Origin: Calliopsis andreniformis
Taxonomy: Eukaryota > Arthropoda > Insecta > Hymenoptera > Andrenidae
Direction of reading: 5' to 3'
Assembly (NCBI RefSeq): GCF_051401765.1
Contig: NW_027480568.1
Coordinates: 682,001 to 746,000, forward strand
Length of the DNA stretch: 64,000 nt
Below are positions 37,251 through 48,561 of this stretch, piece by piece. A model generated the notes under the pieces. It searched no databases and was not told where the DNA came from. It saw only the letters and a program-made list of their open reading frames with translations. The translations under genes and the position numbers were made by a program. Positions within the stretch are counted from its first letter, which is position 1. The number at the start of each line of letters is the position of its first letter.

Positions 37251-38725
37251 TTGAGGATTGAGGATTGAGAATTGAGGATTGAGGATTGAGGATTGAGGAT
37301 TGAATATTGAGAATTGGGTGTTGAGGATTGAAGAATGAGGATTGAAGATTGAGGATTGAGGATTGAGGATTGAAGACTGAGTATTGAGGATTGAGTATTG
37401 AGTATTGAAGGTCTAGGGCTGAGGATTGAGGATTGAGGATTGAGGATTCAGTATTGAGGGTTGAGGATTTAAGAGTATTGATGAGTGAATATTGCGGATT
37501 TATTATTGAGGGTTGAGGTTTGAGGACGAGGACTGAGGGTTGTGGATTGAGGTTTGAGGACAGAAGGTTGAGGATTGAGGATTGAGAATTGATAATTGAA
37601 GATTGAGGATTGAAAATTTAGGATTGGGTATTGAGGATTGAGGATTGGGGATTGAGGATTTAGTATTGGAGATTGATTATTTAGGATTGAAGATAGAGGG
37701 TTGAGGATTGAGGATTGAGGATTGAGAATTGAGAATTGAGGATGATGACTGAGGTTTGAGGATTGAGGTTTGAGGAATGAGGATTGAGGATTGAAGATTG
37801 GGGATTGGTAATTGAGGATTGAAGAATGAGGATTCAGGATTGAGGATTGATGATTGGGGATTGAAGATTGAGTATTGAGGATTGAAGATTGAGTATTGAT
37901 GATTGAAGATTGAGGATTGAGAGTTGAGGGTTGAGGGTTGCGGACGAGGACTGACGGTTGAGGATTGAGGTGTGAGGATTGAGGGTTGAGGACTGAGGAC
38001 TGAGGATAGAGGATTGAGGATTGAGGATTGAGGATTGAGGATTGAGGATGAGAGCTGTGCGTTGAGGATTGAGGTTTGAGGGCTGAGGACTGAGGAATGA
38101 GGATTGAGAATTGGGGATTGAGGATTGAGTATTGAAGATTGAGGATTGGGTATTGAGGATTGAAGGATGATGCTTGAGGATTGAGGATTGAGGATTGAGG
38201 ATGGAAGATTGAGTATTGAGGTTTGAAGAGTGACGATTGAGGGTAGAGGATTGAGGATTGAGGATCGAGGAATGATGATTGAGTATTGAGGACTGAAGAT
38301 TGAGGATTGAGGTTTGAGGATTGAGGATTGAGGATTGAGGATTGAAGATTGAGTATTGGGGACTGAGTGTTGAGGGTTGAGTTATGAGAATTGATGTTTG
38401 TGGATAGATATTTGAAGATTGCATATTGAGCATTGAGTATTGAAAACTGTGAATTGATGATATTCTATTGAGGATTGAGAATTGACAACTGATTGTTGAG
38501 GACTGAGGGCTGAAGATTGAGGATTCAGGATTGGGAATTCAGAATTGATGATTGAGGACTGAGGACTGAGGGTTGAAGATAGAGTATTGAGGATTGAAGA
38601 TTGAGGATTAAGGATTGAGGAATGGGGATTGAGGATCTAGGACTGAAAATTGATTATTGAGGGTTGAAGATTGAGGATTGAGGATTGAGGATTGAGAATT
38701 GAGAATTGAGCATAAGGACTGAGGG
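36750..38725 (+). repeat. 2-kb segment copied at 55,590-57,395 with a 149-bp gap
   Basis: The left part matches at offset 18,840 (A module 36,848 to 55,688). The part from 37,585 matches at 18,691, so the second copy lacks about 37,436-37,584. After 37,880 a further 21 bp (three heptamers) are missing in the second copy, giving offset 18,670 at the A module 38,393 to 57,063. Both gaps fall between near-identical heptamer runs. Confidence 0.8.
37591..37702 (+). repeat. Module D, representative (16 heptamers, 112 bp)
   Basis: Module D contains GATAATT, GAAAATT, TAGGATT, GGGTATT, TAGTATT, GGAGATT, GATTATT and GAAGATA in fixed order and in register. Copies start at 12565 (left end different), 12976, 18581, 23215, 28112, 32562, 37591, 45697, 49791 and 56282. 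Several later copies have GGAGGTT in place of GGAGATT. None was seen in region I or after 57 kb. Confidence 0.8.
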
Positions 38726-41700
38726 TTGAAGATTGAGGATTGATGATTGAGGATTAAAGATTGAGTATTGAGGATTGAAGATTGAGAATTGAGGATTGAG
38801 GATTGAACATTGAGGACTGAGTGTTGAGGGTTGAGTGATGAGTATTGATGTTTGAGGATAGAGATTTGAAGATTGCAGATTGAGTATTGTGTATTGAAAA
38901 CTGTGAATTGAGGATATTCTATTGAGGATTGAGGATTGTCACCTGATTGTTGAGGACTGAGGGCTGAAGATTGAGCATTCAGGATTGAGGATTCAGAATT
39001 GAGGTTTGAGGACTGAGGATTGAGGATTGAGGATTGAAGATTGAGTATTGAGGATTGAAGATTGAGGATTGAGGATTGAGAATTGAGGATTGAGGATGAG
39101 GGCTGAGGGTTGAGGATTGAGGTTTAAGGACTGAGGACTGAGGATTGAGGATTGAGAATTGAGGATTGAGGATTGAGGATTGAAGATTGAGGATAGGGTA
39201 TTGAGGATTGAAGAATGAGGATTGAGGATTGAGGATTGAGGATAGAGGATTGAAGATTGAGTATTGAGGATTGAAGATTGACGATTGAGTATTGTGGATT
39301 GAAGATTGAGTATTGAACATTGAGGACTGAGTGTTGAGTGTTCAGTGATGAGAATTGATGTTTGTGGATAGAGGTTTGAAGATTGCAGATTGAGTATTGA
39401 GCATTGAAAACTGTGAATTGAGGATATTCTATTGAGGACAGAGGATTGTCAACTGATTGTTGAGGACTGAGGGCTGACGATTGAGGATTCAGGATTGAGG
39501 ATTCAGAATTGAGATTTGAGGACTGAGGATTGAGGATTGAAGATTGATTATTGAGGATTGAGGATTGAGAATTGAGGATTGTGGATTGAGGATTGAAGAT
39601 TGAGGATTGGGTCTTGAGGATTGAAGAATGAGGATTGAGGATTGAGGATTGAGGATTGAGGATTGAAGATTGAGTATTGAGGATTGAAGATTGAGGATTG
39701 AAGACTGAGGATTGAGGATTGAGTATTGAGGATTGAGGATTGAGGATTAAAGATTGAGTATTGAGGATTGAAGATTGAGGATTGTGGATTGAAGATTGAG
39801 TATTGAGGATTGAGGGTTGAGGATTGAGGATTGAAGATTGAGAATTGACGATGAGGTTTGAGGACTGAGGACTGAGGATTGAGGATTGAGAATTGAGGAT
39901 TGAGGATTGGGTATTGAGGATTGAAGAATGAGGATCGAGGATTGAGTATTGATGATTGAGGATTGAAGATTGAGTATTGGGGATTGAAGACTGACGATTG
40001 AGGATTGAGGATTCAGAATTGAGGTTTGAGGATTGAGGATCGAGGATTGCGGATTGAGGATTGAAGATTGAATATTGATGATTGAAGATTGAGGATTGAG
40101 GATTGAGGGTTGTGGATTGAGGATGAGGACTGAGTGTTGAGTATTGATGTTTGAGGTCTGATGGTTGAGGATTGAGGATTGAGAATTGAGGATTGAGGAT
40201 TGAGGATTGAAGATTGAGGATTGGGTATTGAGGATTGAAGAATGAGGATCGAGGATTGAGTATTGATGATTGAGGATTGAAGATTGAGTATTGGGGATTG
40301 AAGACTGACGATTGAGGATTTAGGATTGAGGGTTGAGGATTTAGTATTGAGAATTGAGGATTGAGGATTGAGGATTGAAGGTTGAGGATTGGGTATTGAG
40401 GACTGAGGACTGAGGATTGAGAATTGAGGATTGAGGATTGAGGATTAAATATTGAGTATTGAGGATTGAGGATTGAGGATTGAAGTTTGAGTATTGAGGA
40501 TTGAAGATTGAGGATTGAGGATTGAGGACTGAGGATTGAGGATTGAAGATTGAGGATTGGGGACTGAGTGTTGAGGGTTGAGTAATGAGAATTGATGTTT
40601 GTGGATGGAGATTTGAAGATTGAAGATTGAGGATTGAGTATTGAAAGCTGAGAATTCAGGATATTCTATTGGGTATTGAGAATTTTGTATTGATGGTTGA
40701 GTATTGAGGATTGATGGTTGAGTGTTGTGTGTTGAATATTGAGGATTGGGGATTGAGGATCTAGGACTGAAAATTGATTATTGAGGGTTGAAGGTTGAGG
40801 ATTGAGGATTGAGTATTGATAACTGTGAATTGAGGATATTCTATTGAGCATTGAGGATTGACAATTCATTGTTGAGGCCTGAGGGCTAAAGATTGAGGAT
40901 TCAGGATTGAGGATTCGGGATTGATGTTTGAGGACTGAGCATTGAGGGTTGAGGATTGAGGATTGAGGATTGACGCTTGAGGATTGAGGGTTGAGGATGG
41001 AGGATTGAAGAGATAGGACCGCGTGTTGAGGATTGAGTGTTGAGAATTGATGTTTGAGGATTGAGATTTGAGTATTGAATATTGTGGATTGAGTATTGAA
41101 CCATGAGAATTCAGGATACTCTATTGAGTATTGAGAATTGAGGATTCATGGTTGAGTATTGAGGATTGGTGGTTGAGGGTTGTGTGTTGAATATTGAGGA
41201 TTGAGGATTGAGGATTGAGGATTGAGGATTGAAGATTGAGGATTGAATATTGAGTATTGACGATTGAAGATTGAGGATTGAGGATTGAGTGTTGAGGATT
41301 GAGGACGAGGACTGACGGTTGAGGCCTGAGGGCTAAAGATTGAGGATTCAGGATTGAGGATTCGGGATTGATGTTTGAGGACTGAGCATTGAGGGTTGAG
41401 GATTGAGGATTGAGGATTGACGCTTGAGGATTGAGGGTTGAGGATGGAGGATTGAAGAGAGAGGACCGCGTGTTGAGGATTGAGTGTTGAGAATTGATGT
41501 TTGAGGATTGAGATTTGAGTATTGAATATTGTGGATTGAGTATTGAACCATGAGAATTCAGGATACTCTATTGAGTATTGAGAATTGAGGATTCATGGTT
41601 GAGTATTGAGGATTGGTGGTTGAGGGTTGTGTGTTGAATATTGAGGATTGAGGATTGAGGATTGAGGATTGAGGATTGAAGATTGAGGATTGAATATTGA

Positions 41701-42520
41701 GTATTGACGATTGAAGATTGAGGATTGAGGATTGAGTGTTGAGGATTGAGGACGAGGACTGACGGTTGAGGATTGAGGTTTGAGGATTGAGGATTGAGGA
41801 TTGATGACTGAGGATTGAGGATTGAGGATTGAGTATTGAGGATTGAAAATTGAGAATTGAGGATTGAGGATTGAGGATTGAGGATGAGGGCTGAGGGTTG
41901 AGGATTGAGGTTTGAGGACCGAGGATTGAAGATTGAGGATTAAGGATTGAGGATTGGGGATTGAGGATCTAGGACTGAAAATTGATTATTGAGGGTTGAA
42001 GATTGAGGATTGAGGATTGAGAATTGAGAATTGAGGATAAGGACCGAGGGTTGAGGATTGAGGTTTGAGGAATGAGGACTGAGGATTGAGGATTGAGGAT
42101 TGAAGATTGAGTATTGATGATTGAAGATTGAGGATTGAGAATTGAGGGTTGAGGATTGAGGACGAGGACTGACAGTTGGGGATTGTGGTTTGAGGATTGA
42201 GGTTTGAGGATTGAGAATTGAGGATGAGAACTGAGGTTTGAGGATTGAGGTTTGAGGAATGAGGATTGAGGATTGAGGATTGAGGATTGGGGACTGAGTG
42301 TTGAGGGTTGTGTTATGAGAATTGATGTTTGTGGATAGATATTTGAAGATTGCAGATTGAGCATTGAGTATTGAAAACTGTGAATTGATGATATTCTATT
42401 GAGGATTGAGAATTGACATCTGATTGTTGAGGACTGAGGGCTGAAGATTGAGGATTCAGGATTGGGAATTCAGAATTGATGATTGAGGACTGAGGACTGA
42501 GTGTTGAAGATAGAGTATTG
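38719..42520 (+). repeat. 3.8-kb segment copied at 51,167-54,975 (offset 12,448)
   Basis: A modules 38,847, 39,357, 40,594 and 42,324 and the module B pair correspond to 51,295, 51,805, 53,042, 54,779 and the pair at 53,322. The offset changes from 12,448 to 12,455 near 41,715, where the second copy has one more GAGGATT unit. The right edge is near GATAGAGTATTGAGGAT. Confidence 0.85.
40874..41767 (+). repeat. Tandem pair of module B (447-bp period)
   Basis: Two B modules sit head to tail, at 40,874-41,320 and 41,321-41,767, with almost no differences. One seen is GATAGGACC in the first against GAGAGGACC in the second. An equivalent pair lies at 53,322 and 53,769. The single-copy sites are 36,093, 43,750 and 59,178. 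Confidence 0.85.
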
Positions 42521-44286
42521 AGGATTGAGGATTGAGGATTGAGAATTGAGAATTGAGGATAAGGACTGAGGGTTGAGGATTGAGGTTTGAGGAATGAGGA
42601 TTGAGGATTGAGGATTGAGGATTGAAGATTGAGTATTGAGGATTGAAGATTGAGGATTGAGGACTGAGGATTGAGGATTGAGTATTGAGGATTGATGATT
42701 GAGTATTGAGGACTGAAGATTGAGGATTGAGGTTTGAGGATTGAGGATTGAGGATTGATGACTGAGGATTGAGGATTGAGGATTGAGCACTGATAATTGA
42801 AGTTTGAGGACTGGAGATTGAGTATTGAAATTGACGATTGAGGATTGTGGATTGAGGATTGAGGATTGAACATTGAGGACTGAGTGTTGAGGGTTGAGTG
42901 ATGAGAATTGATGTTTGTGGATAGAGGTTTGAAGATTGCAGATTGAGTATTGAGTTTTGAAAACTGTGAATTGAGGATATTCTATTGAGGATTCAGGGTT
43001 GACATCTGATTGTTGAGGAGTGAGGGCTTGAGATTGAGGATGCAGGGTTGAGGATTCAGGATTGAGGTTTGAGGACTGAGGATTGAGGATTGAAGATTGA
43101 GGATTGAGGATTGAGGATTGAGGATTGAAGATTGAGGATTGGGTATTGCGGATTGAACATTGATGATTGAGGACTGAGGATTGAGGATTGATGATTGGGG
43201 ATTGAAGATTGAGTATTGAGGATTGAAGACTGACGATTGAGGGTAGAGGATTGAGGATTGAGGATTGAGGATTGATGATTGAGTATTGAGGACTGAAGAT
43301 TGAGGATTGAGGTTTGAGGATTAAGGATTGAGGATTGAGGATTGAAGATTGAGGATTGGGGACTGAGTGTTGAGGGTTGAGTTATGAGAATTGATGTTTG
43401 TGGATAGATATTTGAAGATTGCAGATTGAGCATTGAGTATTCAAAACTGTGAATTGATGATATTCTATTGAGGATTGAGAATTGACAACTGATTGTTAAG
43501 GACTGAGGGCTGAAGATTGAGGATTCAGGATTGGGAATTCAGAATTGATGATTGAGGACTGAGGACTGAGGGTTGAAGATAGAGTATTGAGGATTGAAGG
43601 TTGAGGATTAAGGTTTGAGGATTGGGGATTGAGGATCTAGGACTGAAAATTGATTATTGAGGGTTGAAGGTTGAGGATTGAGGATTGAGTATTGATAACT
43701 GTGAATTGAGGATATTCTATTGAGCATTGAGGATTGACAATTCATTGTTGAGGCCTGAGGGCTAAAGATTGAGGATTCAGGATTGAGGATTCGGGATTGA
43801 TGTTTGAGGACTGAGCATTGAGGGTTGAGGATTGAGGATTGAGGATTGACGCTTGAGGATTGAGGGTTGAGGATGGAGGATTGAAGAGAGAGGACAGCGT
43901 GTTGAGGATTGAGTGTTGAGAATTGATGTTTGAGGATTGAGATTTGAGTATTGAATATTGTGGATTGAGTATTGAACCATGAGAATTCAGGATACTCTAT
44001 TGAGTATTGAGAATTGAGGATTCATGGTTGAGTATTGAGGATTGGTGGTTGAGGGTTGTGTGTTGAATATTGAGGATTGAGGATTGAGGATTGAGGATTG
44101 AGGATTGAAGATTGAGGATTGAATATTGAGTATTGACGATTGAAGATTGAGGATTGAGGATTGAGTGTTGAGGATTGAGGACGAGGACTGACGGTTGAGG
44201 ATTGAGGTTTGAGGATTGAGGATTGAGGATTGATGACTGAGGATTGAGGATTGAGGATTGAGCACTGAGAATTGAAGTTTGAGGAT
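42521..44286 (+). repeat. 1.8-kb segment copied at 57,949-59,714 (offset 15,428)
   Basis: A modules 42,910 and 43,393 and module B 43,750 correspond to 58,338, 58,821 and 59,178. The offset is 2,204 heptamers exactly. Beyond 44,286 correspondence resumes at offset 15,938 (44,297 to 60,235), because the second locus carries about 510 extra bp including another A module at 59,813. Confidence 0.8.
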
Positions 44287-44902
44287 TGAGGATTGAGGAT
44301 TGTGGGTTGAGTATTGAAGATTGAGGATTGATGACTGAGGATTGAGGATTCAGGATTGAGGATTGAGTATTGAGGACTGAGGATTGAAGATTGAGGATTG
44401 AGGATTGAGGATTAAAGATTGAGTATTGAGGATTGAAGGTTGAGGATTGAGGATTGAGGATTGAACATTGAGGACTGAGTGTTGAGGGCTGAGTGATGAG
44501 AATTGATGTTTGTGGATAGAGGTTTGAAGATTCCAGATTGAGTATTGTGTATAGAAAGCTGTGAATTGAGGATATTCTATTGAGGATTTAGGATTGTCAC
44601 CTGATTGTTGAGGACTGAGGGCTGAAGATTGAGGATTCAGGATTGAGGAATCAGGTTTGAGGTTTGCGTACAGAGGATTGAGGATTGATGATTGAGGATT
44701 GAGGATTGAGGATTGAGGATCGAGGAATGAAGACTGAGGATTGGGTATTGCGGATTGAACATTGAGGATTGAGGATTGAGGATTGAGGATTGAGGATTGA
44801 GGACTGAAGATTGAATATTGATGATTGAAGATTGAGGATTGAGGAATGATGGTTGTGGATTGAGGACGAGGACTGGTGGTGGAGTATTGCTGTTTGAGGT
44901 CT

Positions 44903-47275
44903 GAGGATTGAGGATTGAGGATTGAGAATTGAGGATTGAGGATTGAGGATTGAAGATTGAGGATTGGGTATTGAGGATTGAAGAATGAGGATCGAGGATT
45001 GAGTATTGATGATTGAGGATTGAAGATTGAGTATTGGGGATTGAAGACTGACGATTGAGGATTTAGGATTGAGGGTTGAGGATTTAGTATTGAGAATTGA
45101 GGATTGAGGATTGAGGATTGAAGGTTGAGGATTGGGTATTGAGGACTGAGGACTGAGGATTGAGAATTGAGGATTGAGGATTGAGGATTAAATATTGAGT
45201 ATTGAGGATTGAGGATTGAGGGTTGAAGTTTGAGTATTGAGGATTGAAGATTGAGGATTGAGGATTGAGGATTGAGGATTGAGGATTGAAGATTGAGGAT
45301 TGGGGACTGAGTGTTGAGGGTTGAGTAATGAGAATTGATGTTTGTGGATGGAGATTTGAAGATTGAAGATTGAGGATTGAGTATTGAAAGCTGAGAATTC
45401 AGGATATTCTATTGGGTATTGAGAATTTTGTATTGATGGTTGAGTATTGAGGATTGATGGTTGGGTGTTGTGTGTTGAATATTGAGGATTGGCGGATTGA
45501 GTATTGAAGATTGAGGACTGAGGACTGAGGATTGAGTATTGAGGAATGAGGATTCAGTATTGAGGATTGAGGATTTAAGAGTATTGATGAGTGAAGATTG
45601 CGGATTTATTATTGAGGGTTTAGTTTTGAGGACGAGGACTTAGGGATGTGGATTGAGGTTTGAGGACAGAAGATTGAGGATTGAGGATTGAGAATTGATA
45701 ATTGAAGATTGAGGATTGAAAATTTAGGATTGGGTATTGAGGATTGAGGATTGGGGATTGAGGATTTAGTATTGGAGGTTGATTATTTAGGATTGAAGAT
45801 AGAGGGTTGAGGATTGAGGTTTGAGGAATGAGGTTTGAGGATTGAGGATTGAGGATTGAGGATTGATGATTGAGTATTGAAGGTTGAGGATTGATGACTG
45901 AGGATTGAGGATTGAGGATTGAGGATTGAGGATTGAGGATTGAAGATTGAGTGTTGAGGATTGAGTGTTGAGGAGTGAGGATTGAGTGTTGAGGATTGAG
46001 GATGAGGGCTGAGGTTTGAGGTTTGAGGTTTGAGTATTGAATCCTGAGAATTCAGGATATTCTGTTGAGTATTGAGAATTCAGGATTGATGGTTGAGTAT
46101 TGAGGATTGAGGATTGAGGATTGAGGATTGAGTATTGAAGATTGAGGATTGAGGAATGAGGTTTGAGGATTGAGAACGATGGCTGATGGTTGAGGGTTGA
46201 GGTTTTAGGACTGAGGACTGAGCATTGAGGATTGAGAATTGAGGATTGAGGATTGAGGATTGAAGATTGGGGATTGAAGATTGAGTATTGAGGATTGAAG
46301 ATTGAGTATTGACGATTGAAGATTGAGGATTGAGTGTTGAGGGTTGAGGTTTGCGTACGAGGACTGACGGTTGAGGATTGAGGTTTGAGGATTGAGGGAT
46401 GAGGACTGAGGACTGAGGACAGAGGATTGAGGATGGAGCATTGATGATTGAAGATTGAGGACTGGGGATTGAGGACTGAAGATTGAGGATTAAGGATAGA
46501 GGATTGGTGATTGAGGATCTAGGACTGAATATTGATTATTGAGGATTAAAGATTGAGGATTGAGGATTGAGAATTGAGAATTGAGAATTGTGGATAAGGA
46601 CTGAGGGTTGAGGATTGAGGTTTGAGGAATGAGGATTGAGGATTGAGGATTCAGGATTGAAGATTGAGTATTGATGATTGAAGATTGAGGATTGAGAATT
46701 GAGGGTTGAGGATTGAGGACGAGGACTGACGGTTGAGGAATGTAGTTTGAGGATTGAGGATTGAGGATTGAGTATTGAGGATGGGGACTGGGGTTTGAGG
46801 ATTGAGGTTTGAGGAATGAGGATTGAGGATTGAGGATTGAGGATTGAGGATTGAGGATTGAGTATTGAAGGTTGAGGATTGATGACTGAGGATTGAGGAT
46901 TGCGGATTGACGATTGAGGATTCAGGATTGAGGGTTGAAGGTTGAGTGTTGAGGATTGAAGGTTGAGGATTGACGATTGAGGATTGAGGATTGAGGATGA
47001 AGGCTGAGGTTTGAGGTTTGAGGTTTGAGGTTTGAGTATTGAATCCTGAGAATTCAGGATGTTCTATTGAGTATTGAGAATTGAGGATTGATGGTTTAGT
47101 ATTGAGGATTCAGGATTGAGGATTGAGGATTGAGTATTGAAGATTGAGGATTGATGGTTGAGGATTTAGAATTGAGGATTGAGGATTGAGGATTGAGGAT
47201 TGAAAATTGAGTATTGAGGATTGAAGATTGAGGACTGAGGAATAAAGATTGAGGATTGAGGATGAGGGCTGAGGG
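44903..47275 (+). repeat. 2.4-kb copy of 27,318-29,690 (offset 17,585)
   Basis: The chimera at 45,337, module D at 45,697 and inverted repeats at 46,039 and 47,041 mirror 27,752, 28,112, 28,454 and 29,456. The copy keeps the same length. A local difference lies near 45,898-45,945, where this copy has regular GAGGATT units and the other has GACAGAGG and GACGATT units. On the right it joins the copy of 33,595-35,117 at about 47,275. Confidence 0.8.
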
Positions 47276-48561
47276 TTGAGGATTGAGGTTTGAGGACTGA
47301 GGACCGAGGATTGAGGATTGAGGATTGAGGATTGAGGATTGAGGGTTGAGGGTTGAGGATTGAGTATTGAAGATTGAGGACTGAGGATTGATGATTAAGG
47401 ATTGAGTACTGAGGATTGAAGATTGAGGATTGATGATTGAGGATTGGGTATTGAGGATTGAAGAATGAGGATTGAGGATTGAGGATTGAGGATAGAGGAT
47501 TGAGGATTGAAGATTGAGGATTGGGTTTTGAGGATTGAGTATTGAGGATTGAGTATTGAAGGCTGAGGATTGATGATTGAGGATTGAGGATTGAGGATTG
47601 AGGATTGAGTATTGAGGACTGAGGGTTGAAGATTGAGGATTGCTGATTGAGGATTAAAGATTGAGTATTGAGGATTGAAGATTGAGAATTGAGGATTGAG
47701 GATTGAACATTGAGGACTGAGTGTTGAGGGTTGAGTGATGAGTATTGATGTTTGAGGATAGAGATTTGAAGATTGCAGATTGAGTATTGTGTATTGAAGA
47801 CTGTGAATTGAGGATATTCTATTGAGGATTGAGGATTGTCACCTGATTGTTGAGGACTGAGGGCTGAAGATTGAGCATTCAGGATTGAGGATTCAGAATT
47901 GAGGTTTGAGGACTGAGGATTGAGGATTGAGGATTGAAGATTGAGTATTGAGGATTGAAGATTGAGGATTGAGGATTGAGAATTGAGGATTGAGGATGAG
48001 GGCTGAGGGTTGAGGATTGAGGTTTAAGGACTGAGGACTGAGGATTGAGGATTGAGAATTGAGGATTGAGGATTGAGGATTGAAGATTGAGGATAGGGTA
48101 TTGAGGATTGAAGAATGAGGATTGAGGATTGAGGATTGAGGATAGAGGATTGAAGATTGAGTATTGAGGATTGAAGATTGACGATTGAGTATTGTGGATT
48201 GAAGATTGAGTATTGAACATTGAGGACTGAGTGTTGAGTGTTCAGTGATGAGAATTGATGTTTGTGGATAGAGGTTTGAAGATTGCAGATTGAGTATTGA
48301 GCATTGAAAACTGTGAATTGAGGATATTCTATTGAGGATTGAGGATTGTCAACTGATTGTTGAGGACTGAGGGCTGACGATTGAGGATTCAGGATTGAGG
48401 ATTCAGAATTGAGGTTTGAGGACTGAGGATTAAGGATTGAAGATTGATTATTGAGGATTGAGGATTGAGAATTGAGGATTGTGGATTGAGGATTGAAGAT
48501 TGAGGATTGGGTCTTGAGGATTGAAGAATGAGGATTGAGGATTGAAGATTGAGGATTGAGG

